Assembly: GCA_963377175.1 (NCBI GenBank) | Contig: CAUJNA010002924.1 | Span: 707,968-771,967 of the forward strand | Length of the DNA stretch: 64,000 bases | Reading direction: 5' to 3' | Source of the DNA: Effrenium voratum | Lineage: Eukaryota > Sar > Dinophyceae > Suessiales > Symbiodiniaceae | Shown here: in pieces, positions 34,083 to 43,855 of the stretch | Numbering within the stretch: position 1 is the first letter of the stretch | Layout of the letters: each line of letters starts with the position of its first letter | The notes under the pieces: generated by a model | Told to the model about the DNA's origin: nothing | Seen by the model: the letters and a program-made list of their open reading frames with translations, nothing else | Database searches by the model: none | Position numbers and translations under genes: made by a program

Positions 34083-34619
34083 TTTGGAACAAGGAGGAGC
34101 CCTGCGCTCCTTTTGGAGCTGACAGCCCTTGCCTTGCGCCTTGCAGCAAGTGTTCTTTTCATCTCCTTCGCGCGTCACCGCTGCGGCCTGGGAGTGGAAA
34201 CAGGAATGCCATTTGTTTTTTGAGCGGGGTGAAACATGCAAATGTCTGAAACTGATTAAGTGGGCACAAAGCGCGCAAGTGCAAGCTTTCAGGAGCTAGC
34301 GACTACCTTCTTTTCGCGTACAATCAAGCACATTTAGGAGCAAGCGGCTTCCTGATTTTTGCTTACGGGCTATAGAGACTGTAGGAGGAGCCCAAGGCAT
34401 CCTACGCTTTGTGCTAATGACAAAACATGTCACGCAACTAATCGTCTGAACAAACTCTGTTTCCAGCGGATTCTGCAACAGTATATAAAGCGAATATCAT
34501 GCGAAGATGTGCCCGAGGCATCTGCGATATGGAAATGGAAAGTCATGCCATGCAACAAAACTCAGCGAATATACCACGAGCATGCGCAGCTGACCCACGT
34601 CGGTTGACACGGATCCACG

Positions 34620-34714
34620 TCAACCCGAATCCTCGTCAAGCGTTTTTTACACGAATCCTCGTCAACTCGAATCAGCGCTGAAAAAAACGAATCCTCGCCA
34701 TCGAATCCTCGCCG
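34620..34714 (+). repeat. Subterminal cgaatcctcg motif cluster, right
   Basis: Five cgaatcctcg or cgaatcagcgctga words within 95 bp, matching the left subterminal cluster at 27432-27690. Confidence 0.55.
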
Positions 34715-34725
34715 GAAGGACTGGG
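34715..34725 (-). repeat. Right terminal inverted repeat of the foldback element
   Basis: gaaggactggg, exact reverse complement of 27421-27431, followed by the gg duplication at 34726-34727. Confidence 0.75.
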
Positions 34726-36596
34726 GGCACCCTCGAAGCCTCAATTTTCGGCTCTTTTTCGGTCCCTTTTTGCACGCCGTGCCACTGCGCTTGGGTCTAG
34801 CGGAGGGCGCCCTTGCTTTGGCTGCGAGGCCCTGGCGAGTCTTCTTAGTGGGTTTCGAAGGTACCGTTAGGCGCCCTGCAACCCTCAATGTTCGGTCCCT
34901 TTTCCGTCGCTTTTTGCACGCCGTGCCACTGCGCTTGGGTCCAGCGGGGGGGCGCCCTGGCTGGCTGCGCCCTGGCCGTGCCTTAGCTGCTCTTGTGCTT
35001 GCTGCAGGGCTTTGGCTGCGAGGCCCTGGCGAGTCTTCTTAGTGGGTTTCGAAGGTACCGTTAGGCACCCTGCAAGCCTCAATTTTCGGCTCTTTTTCGG
35101 TCCCTTTTTGCACGCCGTGCCACTGCGCTTGGGTCTAGCGGAGGGCGCCCTGGCTGGCTGCGCCCTGGCCGTGCCTTAGCTGCTCTTGTGCTTGCTGCAG
35201 GGCTTTGGCTGCGAGGCCCTGGCGAGTCTTCTTAGTGGGTTTCGAAGGTACCGTTAGGCACCCTCGAAGCCTCAATTTTCAGCTCTTTTTCGGTCCCTTT
35301 TTGCACGCCGTGCCACTGCGCTTGGGTCTAGCGGAGCTGCTCTTGTGCTTGCTGCAGGGCTTGGCTGCTTGGCTCTTCTTAGTGGGTTTCGAAGGTACCA
35401 CCTGCAAGCCTCAATGTTCGGCTCTTTTTCGGTCCCTTTTTGCACGCCGTGCCACTGCGCTTGGGTCTAGCGGAGGGCGCCCTGGCTGGCTGCGCCCTGG
35501 CCGTGCCTTAGCTGCTCTTGTGCTTGCTGCAGGGCTTTGGCTGCGAGGCCCTGGCGAGTCTTCTTAGTGGGTTTCGAAGGTACCGTTAGGCACCCTGCAA
35601 GCCTCAATGTTCGGCTCGGCTCTTTTTCGGTCCCTGTTTGCACGCCGTGCCACTGCGCTTGGGTCTAGCAGAGGGCGCCCTGGCTGGCTGCTGCCCTGGC
35701 CGTGCCTTAGCTGCTCTTGTGCTTGCTGCAGGGCTTTGGCTGCGCGACCCTCAAAGCCTCAATTTTCGGCTCTTTTTCGGTCCCTTGCTTTGGCTGCGAG
35801 GCCCTGGCGAGTCTTCTTAGTGGGTTTCGAAGGTACCGTTAAGCACCCTCCGAGCGTCCCTGTTCGGTCCCTTTTCCGTCGCTTTTTGCACGCCGTGCCA
35901 CTGCGCTTGGGTCCAGCGGGGGGGCGCCCTGGCTGGCTGCGCCCTGGCCGTGCCTTAGCTGCTCTTGTGCTTGCTGCAGGGCTTTGGCTGCGAGGCCCTG
36001 GCGAGTCTTCTTAGTGGGTTTCGAAGGTACCGTTAGGCACCCTGCAAGCCTCAATTTTCGGCTCTTTTTCGGTCCCTTTTTGCACGCCGTGCCACTGTGC
36101 TTGGGTCTAGCGGAGGGCGCCCTGGCTGGCTGCGCCCTGGCTGGCTGCGCCCTGGCCGTGCCTTAGCTGCTCTTGTGCTTGCTGCAGGGCTTTGGCTGCG
36201 AGGCCCTGGCGAGTCTTCTTCGTGGGTTTCGAAGGTACCGTTAGGCACCCTCGAAGCCTCAATTTTCAGCTCTTTTTCGGTCCCTTTTTGCACGCCTTGC
36301 CACTGCGCTTGGGCTAGCGGAGGGCGCCCTGGCTTTGGCTGCGAGGCCCTGGCGAATCTTCTGAGTGGGTTTCGAAGGTACCGTTAGGCACCCTCCGAGC
36401 GTCCCTGTTCGGTCCCGTTTCCGTTCGCTTTTTGCACGCCGTGCCACTGCGCTTGGGTCCAGCGGGGGGGTGCCCTGGCTGGCTGCGCCCTGGCCGTGCC
36501 TTAGCTGCTCTTGTGCTTGCTGCAGAGCTTTGGCTGCGCCCTGGCGAATCGTCTTAGTGGGTTTCGAAGGTACCGTTAGGCACCCTGCAAGCCTGC
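34726..36596 (+). repeat. Satellite array, right block
   Basis: About ten units in the same orientation as the left block, resuming in exact phase after the foldback. Unit length varies from about 140 to 210 bp because of internal deletions and one duplicated ctggctggctgcgcc segment near 36125. Two unit subtypes alternate: one with caagcctcaattttcggctc, the other with ccgagcgtccctgttcggtc. Confidence 0.95.
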
Positions 36597-37337
36597 CGAA
36601 TGATAAGCACACCCGCTCAAGAGCACCCGCTCGGCACTGCACACATGCCTGCCAAACGATACGCACACCCGCTCAAGAGCGCCCGCTCACACTGCACACG
36701 TGCCTGCCAAATGATAAGCACGCCCGCTCAAGAGCACCCGCTCAGCACTGCACACATGCCTGCCAAATGATAAGCACACCCGCTCAGCACTGCACACATG
36801 CCCGCCAAATCATAAGCGCACCCGCTCAGGAGCACCCGCTCAGCACTGCACACACGCCTGCCACATGATAAGCACACCCGCTCAAGAGCAACCGCTCAGC
36901 ACTGCACACATGCCTGCCAAATGATAAGCACGCCCGCTCAGCACTGCACACATGCCTGCCAAATGATAAGCGCACCCGCTCAAGAGCACCCGCTCAGCAC
37001 TGCACACACGCCTGCCAAATGATAAGCACACCCGCTCAGCACTGCACACATGCCTGCCAAATGATAAGCACACCCGCTCAAGAGCACCCGCTCAGCACTG
37101 CACACACGCCTGTCAAATGATAAGCACACCCGCTCAAGAGCAACCGCTCAGCCCTGCACACACGCCTGCCAAATGATAAGCACACCCGCTCAGCACTGCA
37201 CACATGCCTGCCAAATGATAAGCACACCCGCTCAAGAGCACCCGCTCAGCACTGCACACACGCCTGTCTAATGATAAGCACACCCGCTCAAGAGCAACCG
37301 CTCAGCACTGCACGCACGCCTGCCAAATGATAAGCAC
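36590..37337 (+). repeat. 57-bp / 42-bp tandem repeat
   Basis: Units read tgccaaatgataagcacacc, cgctcaagagcacccgctca and gcactgcacacatgcc. A shorter version lacks the internal 14-15 bases (aagagcacccgctc), so 57- and 42-bp units alternate over about 14 copies. It adjoins the last satellite unit. Confidence 0.95.
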
Positions 37338-38330
37338 TGGTGAGCTTTGCGCAAGCGCCAGGATGGCGTGAGAAGCTGTAGCAGCACGTTGCTGTCACGA
37401 GCCAGGATGGCATAAGAAACTTTAGCAGCATGTCGCTGTCACGGAAGTGTAAGAAAAAGCACGGCGAATTCTGCATACGAGACTGTTTGCCTGAATCACA
37501 CTGTAAACGACATGAAACGGACTTGGAATTGGTAGGAAAGCAGCATTTTTGAAAGCACTGTTTATGGTGACATCGAACAAAACCCTGTAAAACGCGCGGT
37601 TTTTGAACAGCGCCCAGCAGCGCAACCATCAGATTGCGCGGGTCCGTTCCGATCCCGCTGCAGCAGCTGCAGTGCCAAACGGAAGGAGGGCGAGAAAACA
37701 ATTTCCATCTACATGAAACACTTTCCATCAAATTCGCTTGATTTCAAAGGGCAAGTAGACTAACCCATAGCCTATGGGATGATTGCCAGCCCCTGCCCAA
37801 AGGAAGGGTCGGCGGCACCTGGGCGCTAGCCCATTCTATTATCTGAGGGGCTAGGGGGTACGCGGGTTGGAGGTTTGTTGTCTGCTCAAACCAACTGGTG
37901 TAGGTTGCATCAAGACTGGCTCCTTGGAAAAAATCTCGACTGTACAAAATCTTTGGAGGGTGCTACGCAAATTTGTTCAAGGTAAGCCAGGGAGATAGCG
38001 AGGCGAGGGGAGGGGAGGGAGGCAAGCTGAGAGGGAGAGGACGCGTGCGCTTTTCTGATGATGTCTTGTTGCACATGTTGGCAAGCATATCGACGGGTGA
38101 ACTGCATAAGAGTCGAACATGTTGGACTGACTAGCCGGCTGCCAGTGATTGTGTGTTGCACAATTACGCGTACTTTGCCAAGCCGCGCCCGAAACCCATT
38201 CACCTTTGACTCCGCTTTCAAATGGCTGCAAAGATCGGCAATAGGCCTTCCCAAACCTCCTGCTAAAATGGCCCTTTTGGAGGTGTGAGTTGGAATCCGG
38301 CTTGCATTCATATCTGATCAACCAGCTTGC
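37338..38330. other. Intronic unique stretch
   Basis: Two partial repeats of caggatggc-taagaa at 37360-37440 and a gggagg purine patch at 38000-38040. No gene recognised. Confidence 0.4.
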
Positions 38331-38472
38331 TGGTGCTGCAAGAACCGCGTGATCCTTTGGTTCAGCCCCTGGGGAATGTCGTTGTGTACCAGGTATTGCC
38401 GCATCAAGCGGAACTCCGTGGTCTCGTCCTCCTTGATCTTGCTGAGACCAGTCATCAATGAGGTCATTGTAC
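38331..38472 (-). CDS. Channel exon: S6 end and first half of the C-linker
   Basis: Acceptor tgcccag at 38473, then a 142-base exon reading TMTSLMTGLSKIKEDETTEF and RLMRQYLVHNDIPQGLNQRI. The helix following S6 in CNG/HCN-type channels has this character, with a charged region after a T-S-L turn. It ends after cagcacca with a gcaagc donor, one of the two common dinoflagellate donor types. Phase fits the exons on both sides. Confidence 0.8.
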
Positions 38473-38594
38473 CTGGGCAAACAACCTCTGTCTCGAGTTC
38501 CAAAGGCGCATGCAACCGTTGCTGGCCAACAATGCAATGTGCAAACCAAAAACACGACTGCCGTTGGCAGCACACACTAGTGGCGCGAAGCGGC

Positions 38595-38750
38595 TGATCA
38601 ATGTGGAATAAGTAATCAGCGATTTGAAGGAAATGAGCACAGCAAAGGCCAGCTCCAGCGTGGAGAGCGGCAAAATATCGCTGGACCCCACGCTCAATTG
38701 CGCGAACGCCCAATTCAGGCACGTCAAGTACCTCGGGTTGAGCTCACACA
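38595..38750 (-). CDS. Channel exon: pore helix, selectivity filter and S6
   Basis: Reads YLTCLNWAFAQLSVGSSDIL and PLSTLELAFAVLISFKSLIT. The W-A-x-x-Q-L pattern followed by SVGSSD occupies the place of the pore helix and the K+ filter TVGYGD; the glycine is kept but the G-Y-G centre is not, so ion selectivity cannot be assumed to be potassium. S6 follows as a hydrophobic segment. The donor is GC (gccgct), a weaker site than the others; the acceptor cggag at 38751 was chosen because it keeps phase with the exon at 39532. Confidence 0.75.
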
Positions 38751-38864
38751 CTCCGCACTTCCAGAAAAGCAATCTCACGGTGAGGAACCGGCGACTTGTC
38801 TGTGAACAGTAATATACGTTGCAAGCGCAAAACCCGCGCCGCAAACTTTCAACAAGCAAGCGAG

Positions 38865-39136
38865 CAAGCGAACCAGTAAGAAAGAAAGCCAACGAGCAGA
38901 AAGAGCCAGCAAAGCCAACCAAACAAACAAACAACCAACCAACCAACCCACCCACCCACCCACCCGCCCACCCGCCCACCCGCCCACCCACCCACCCACC
39001 CACCCACCAACCCACCAACCCACCAACCCACCAACCCACCAACCCACCAACCCACCAACCAACCAGCCAACCAAACAACCAACCACCCAGCCAGCCAAGC
39101 CAAGCGAAGCCAAGCCAAGCCAAGCCAGCCAGGCAA

Positions 39137-39235
<99 letters not shown>

Positions 39236-39240
39236 ACAGC
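38865..39240. repeat. Compound (AACC)n-(ACCC)n-(AAGC)n microsatellite in channel intron
   Basis: Motif changes in steps from aacc through caccc and caacc to a long pure run of aagc (about 39128-39230, some 26 copies). Lies in the intron between the turret and pore exons. Long frames reading CLLACLLA or KQASKQAS are low complexity. Confidence 0.95.
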
Positions 39241-39507
39241 AAACGGCAACCGTGCACTGACTCCCAAACAAACAGGGTGACAAACCAAAATGACAACTTT
39301 TCCACCAACAGAAACTCAAACAAACAGCGCAACCACACATAATCGAACACCAAGAACACAAACAACAAACACCTCAGTGCGGGGCTGGACACACAAACAA
39401 AGAAGCACACGCGCACACCGGCACAACAAATCAAATTTGCCAGCTGGCCAGCTTGCTAACACAAAGCGCACAGCCAAGAGCTAGCATGCCAAAAAGCGCA
39501 GCATAAA

Positions 39508-39520
39508 GGGGGGGGGGGGG
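39508..39520 (+). repeat. G13 homopolymer beside a splice donor
   Basis: Thirteen consecutive G on the plus strand, so C13 on the transcribed minus strand, starting only 11 bases inside the intron after the donor of the turret exon at 39531. Confidence 0.9.
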
Positions 39521-39531
39521 CGCGATGCAAC

Positions 39532-39623
39532 CAAGATACTGCTGCTCAAATGGCTCGGTATCCACTTTGTGACGAGTCACCCAGGACTCTGACTCCAGAA
39601 GCCCAATACCGAACCATGCACAC
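39532..39623 (-). CDS. Channel exon: S5 end and turret
   Basis: Acceptor tgctgag at 39624, 92 bases, reading CAWFGIGLLESESWVTRHKV and then DTEPFEQQYL. The C-x-W-F/Y-x-I-G pattern after a hydrophobic helix is the usual end of S5 in this channel class, followed by a polar turret with a conserved W. Donor gttgca. It completes the serine codon split by the intron from the exon at 40062, giving HLVS-CAWFGIG. Confidence 0.8.
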
Positions 39624-39829
39624 CTCAGCAAAAACATGGGGGAGTCAAGCGCGCAACAGCGTTTTGATTGTTCTTTGCCTGAATTTATTGGTGTCTTTCG
39701 TTGCTTGCTTGCCCGTTTGCTTGCTCAGCGTTTGTAATTTTGTTTGTGTTGAATTGTTGTTGTTTGTTTGCTTGCTTTGTGCGTTTGTTTGCCTGTCCGC
39801 CCATCTGTGTCTGCGCTGTGTCTTCTCTG

Positions 39830-40000
39830 CCTTTCTGTCTGTCTGTGGGTCTCTGTCTGTCTGTCTGTGTGTCTGTCCGTCTCTCTCTGCCTATCTGTCC
39901 ATCTGTCTCTGCCTGTCCGCCCGTCGTCCGTCTCTGTTTGCCTGTGTGTGTCTGTCTCTCTGTCTGTCTGTCTGTCTGTTGTGTTCGTTTGTTGGTTTGG
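39830..40000. repeat. (TGTC)n / (CTGT)n microsatellite in channel intron
   Basis: Interrupted run of tgtc, ctgt and cctg words between the two S5 exons. Frames reading CLSVCLSV are low complexity. Confidence 0.9.
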
Positions 40001-40061
40001 TTGTATGCCTGCCTCAGCGAGAAAGGTGCGGGGCATGTCAAGCATATGTTGGCCAGGACAC

Positions 40062-40159
40062 GATACAAGGTGGTTGTGAATCAAGAGGCGAGCGATACCA
40101 CCAATCAGGCTGTAGTAGAGACTGGCCGCCTGGGAGTGCAGGAGCTCCTGGAAGACTTC
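40062..40159 (-). CDS. Channel exon: S4-S5 linker and S5
   Basis: Acceptor tcactgag at 40160, 98 bases, reading EVFQELLHSQAASLYYSLIG then GIARLLIHNHLVS. It begins with the amphipathic S4-S5 linker and continues into S5, whose N-H pair before the end is a common feature of related channels. Donor gtgtcc. Joined in phase 0 to the S4 exon at 41513 and in phase 2 to the exon at 39623. Confidence 0.75.
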
Positions 40160-41512
40160 CTCAGTGAGACGCCTCACGGCAAAACTTTCTTGCATTTCTG
40201 GTCCTGCTGTGGATGGACGAAGTCCTGCAACACCTAAGAGACCCTGGAATTATGTTTACCATGTAAATAACAACGAACAGTGGTTTCCCATCGTTTCAAC
40301 GTGGTGCATGATTTCGTCCATCCAGAGTATTCCGAGTGTTTTTCAATCAAAGCCAAAGGGAAACCAACCATCTGAAGGGGTGCCTAAACACCACTATGTG
40401 CTCGCCGTTGTCCTCACTTCCCAACTGGGGTGCCTGTCAAAATAGGGCACTCCTTTGGCTTCGGTTTCCCTTTAGTAGCTCTAATATTGGACCTAAATTG
40501 GACCTGAATATTGGACCTGAATTAGCGTGACACCCCCCCCCCCCGCAACAAAGGGTAAACAAACAGCGCCACCAGTCGCTTGGATCCTCTTTAATGGAAA
40601 CAAGTGGAAAAAGGTGGAAAAAGGGTGGGGTCTGGGTTTCGATCAGGGTTGGGTCAGCGTTGCCAATTCTGCGCAGCCTTGCTTTTTTCTGGGGAGGGTG
40701 TAAAACAAACACAGTCTATTTTGGGGTCCCTGTGTCCCAGCATCCTTTGGGACCACAACTGTCTAGAATGGATGTGCCGTTTGCAAATGCGTGCCCAACA
40801 TCTATCTTTCTTGGCTGCCGGCGCCCAGTTCGGGTGGAAAAAGATGGGTACGTGTTTCTTTGAGGGCACCTTTTCAGGTTGGCTGGGGGGGAAGCCCCCC
40901 CCCAAATTAATTTGTGACATGCCCAAATGGGTGTTGGGTTGCGCAAGGCCAACTCACGGCAACTTGGAGTGGAATGACAGCCGATCGGTTGCCTCCACCA
41001 CAAATTCTTCCACTTCCTGTCGGGTACTATAGCGCTCGAAGATGTTACTGTGGACGAACGAAACCCTGCACCACTTGGACACCCTGCGAGACCATTGCTT
41101 GTTGGTAGTTGCAGGGGAATCATCATTCCAGGGTTTCTTAGGTGATGCGAAATGGATTGCGTCCATCCGCAGTAGCAAGTAGGAGGCTAACTCTAACACT
41201 GAACTTAATGCTAAACATGCCGGAGGCCCCGACTCAACTTGAAGCCCATGCCGAACTCGAGCACAAACTCACTTGCGCCAGGGTTCCCCTTGTTGTTCCC
41301 CTTGAACACCTCACCTCTCTCAAAGAAACCCAGGAAACTCACCTTCAACTTGAGTGGGCCAACAAGGTGATGTTCAACCCACACACCAAAAAACACAATG
41401 GATGGGGGCCCCTGACCCTTGTGCACGAACCAAAGCTTCTCGCTCTGCTGTGTAGGGCTGACTGTTTGGTTTTCTTCCCCCGCTTTTTGATCCACATCCA
41501 AGACTCGTTGAC
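40160..41512. other. Channel intron between S4 and S5 exons
   Basis: Unique sequence except for a C run at 40534-40545 and the aattggacctgaatattgga duplication at about 40486-40525. No further exon recognised. Confidence 0.45.
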
Positions 41513-41826
41513 TCGACGAAGCTTGACCCAGCGCAGCATGCGCACCAGCCGCAAGAATCGGAGGAGTTGCAAAGTCCTTGACCATTGGACTAGTTCTCCC
41601 TGCTGTCCCATGGCGTCGATCCAAAGAATGCACCAGTCCAGAGAAATGAGGAGGATGTCGAAGCACATCCAGGTCTTGGCGTAGTGTAAGGCGGCCGTCC
41701 ACTGATCCATGACAAGTGCACCCTGGATGTAGCAGCCGGTGAAAAATCGCAGTTCCAGAAGAGCTGTGTGGACTTGTCCAGGAACACCATAAATGGCCCT
41801 GGTTCAAAGCTGAAAACCTTGGCTTC
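41513..41826 (-). CDS. Channel exon: S2, S3 and S4 voltage sensor, with a frameshift
   Basis: Begins after a ctgtgcag acceptor and ends before gtcaac. The first 28 codons (EAKVFSFEPGPFMVFLDKST and on to FWNCDF) enter S2. After a one-base shift the frame continues TGCYIQGALVMDQWTAALHY, S3 as TWMCFDILLISLDWCILWID, and S4 as RTLQLLRFLRLVRMLRWVKL with a positive residue at nearly every third position, the hallmark of a voltage sensor. The exon is 314 bases; one more base would make 105 whole codons with both borders in phase 0, so a single T is missing from the run at 41742-41746. This could be a pseudogene lesion or a homopolymer error in the assembly. Confidence 0.85.
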
Positions 41827-43054
41827 CTGCACAGCCCAATTGTGTAAATAAAACGCTCGAGGTGTTATATTTTGCATTAAACGCTCGAACGTGCTGTAAC
41901 ACTCGAGAAAACGCACAGCCACATGGCGTCTGCCACGTATAATCTATATCCTACATGGCAGAGTGTCCGCGGAAAGCAAGCGCGTGGCACGGTTCGAGCG
42001 ATCGTACAAAATTGCGCAGAATGGCGCAGATTTCCGGCATAAGGTTTGCGTACGCGCGCGTGTGAGGCATTGAAGCATGATGGAAGGGGCGCCCTGCAAA
42101 TTTAAAATGCTTTCTAGACCCACGCGTATGGCCTTATTTTGTCATTACGGAGTTTCACGGCTATACTTGCAATAGCGTTCATGAACAAATACGGCCCATG
42201 GCCGGACAAACATGGCCATACGGGCAAATACGGCCGCCGCCCCACCCCCTTGAAAAAGCGATCCTGTGTGCAAGGGGTTAAACAAACGCTGTGGTCTATT
42301 TGCATGCATGGGATTCATGCGTTGTGGGGGCCATGTGCATTTTCAAAAGCAGTGCTTTGTTGTTCGGCCTCTGTGATTGCAAGGGGGAACACCTGTTAAA
42401 ATCAAGCGTTTGTTTTTCTATTGCCCGGGTAAACCATGCAGGGCCAAATGTTTTTCATGGCCATTTTGGGTACCATGCACACGCGCTTTGCCCATGTGTG
42501 AAAATTGTGTTTCTCGCTGACCGGCGCTCGATCTGCTCTAGCGATTTGCGGTCATGGATCATGGTGCACGCGTGTGTTTCATAGATTTGCGGTCATCATG
42601 GATCACGGGCATGCATGTGTTTCATAGCTATGTGCGGTCATCATGCATGCATGGATCACGGGTGCATGCACATGTTTTGCCAGCGACGCCCCGGCCATGC
42701 ATGCATGCGTGGATCGCAGTGCGGATGGCCTGCACCTCAGAATTGCGTTGAGTCTGCATGGTCATGTGTTTTGTTTTCAGACATTTTCTTTGCATGAGAT
42801 GTGCACCTTTGCAATGAGCGCTGCATGCGTGCGCTGCCATATCAGCTGTGTGCGCTGGGCGCCATCATGATGGCCACTCCGGCGCGCCATGTGGCTACGC
42901 CGAACTCGCGCAGCCGCACGCCGCATGAGCATGGTGGTGGAGGCTGCATTTGGGTTCTTCGCTCGAACGTGTTTAAAAACGAAATTCAGTGTTAACTCAG
43001 GTGATAAACTCACACATATTCATATACGAAATTCATGCATGATTCGATGGTACA
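41827..43054. other. Upstream intron or 5' region of the channel gene
   Basis: Contains imperfect inverted words aaacgctcgaggtgttat and taacactcgagaaaacgc at 41850-41915, and many catgcatg words at 42560-42720. The S1 exon and start codon should lie here or further right, but I could not recognise them. Confidence 0.4.
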
Positions 43055-43855
43055 TTATTAGTTAACACATACACACACACACAGAAACATACATATACCA
43101 CCTGCATACATAAGTGCATACATATAGATATATATATATATACATACATATGACACACATACACACATACATCTTATACATACGTACATACATACATGCC
43201 ACACCCGTTACATATCTCCATTGCGGGGTCAAAATTCACAACTTGCAAGTGCAGTTCCATGCATGGCTGATGAGTCCACGCAGTTCCTGTCACTGTCAGG
43301 TCGAATTACAACTCGTTACTGTGGATCTGCTGGATGTTGCTGTCCATGATTTGGTCCATGTGCACATATGTACATATACATACATACATACATACATATA
43401 TACATACATACATACATACATACATACATACATACATACATACATACATACATACACACACATACACACATACATACATACATACATACATACATACATA
43501 CATACATACATACATACATACATACATACACACATACACACACATACACAATTTAGAATATATGTGTACATACATGCATACATGCATACATACTTACATA
43601 TACATACATATATACATATATACACACATACATACATGCACACATTACATGTACATATACGCACACATAAACACATACATGTACATACATACACGCACAT
43701 ATTACATACATGCATACATACATGCATACATGCATACATACATACATACACACACACACACATACATACATACATGCATGCATACATACACACATACATA
43801 TACATGCATATAGCACACATGCACGTGCACATGTACACACATATACATATGCAAA
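43055..43855. repeat. Long (ACAT)n microsatellite
   Basis: About 800 bp of acat/taca with a unique island of about 180 bp at 43195-43370. It separates the minus-strand channel gene from the plus-strand genes to the right. YIHTYIHT and CMYVCMYV frames are low complexity. Confidence 0.95.

Larger units (their letters stand above)
31575..34215 (-). repeat. Foldback element, right inverted arm
   Basis: Mirror of 28240-30960, with the same order of internal repeats reversed: higher-order ggccaaa units, gagggtgtca units, the conserved unique block, then the pyrimidine tract. Confidence 0.85.
27421..34725. mobile_element. 7.3-kb foldback element inserted in the satellite
   Basis: Starts with cccagtccttc and ends with gaaggactggg, perfect 11-bp terminal inverted repeats. 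The dinucleotide gg flanks both sides and the satellite resumes at the very next base of its unit (gttagg before, ggcaccctcg after), so this is a clean insertion with a 2-bp target duplication. Inside are two inverted arms of about 2.7 kb (28240-30960 and 31575-34215) around a loop of about 0.6 kb. No transposase frame is visible, so it is presumably non-autonomous or uses unfamiliar proteins. The superfamily is not identified. Confidence 0.75.
25953..38330 (-). other. 12.4-kb intron of the channel gene, repeat-filled
   Basis: On the minus strand it starts with gcaagctgg (GC donor) and ends with gtgcttgcaag. It holds, from high to low coordinate, a 42/57-bp tandem repeat, about ten satellite units, a 7.3-kb foldback element, seven more satellite units and an AT-rich microsatellite. 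The intron is inferred from the phase match of the exons at its two ends. Confidence 0.65.
22595..41826 (-). other. Ion-channel gene locus (voltage-gated, CNBD-containing, K+-channel-like)
   Basis: Eight minus-strand exons spread over 19.2 kb encode, in order, S2-S4, S5, the S5 end and turret, the pore and S6, the C-linker in two halves, and two parts of a cyclic-nucleotide-binding domain. Reading phase is consistent across all six junctions from 41826 to 24514, which chance would hardly give. Donors used are GT, GC and probably GA, a mix known from dinoflagellates. S1 and the N-terminus were not found; part of the CNBD beta-roll is missing between the exons at 24.4 and 22.8 kb. The S2-S4 exon carries a one-base deletion, so this copy may be a pseudogene or the base may be a sequencing error. 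The long introns are filled with repeats. Confidence 0.8.

Noticed and set aside
36590..37337. Resemblance to a CRISPR array
   Set aside because: The whole unit repeats, there are no variable spacers, the setting is eukaryotic and no cas genes are present.
38464..39434. Long cysteine/leucine/alanine membrane-like frames on the minus strand
   Set aside because: Most of each frame comes from the AACC/AAGC microsatellite. Only the pore exon at 38595-38750 is real.
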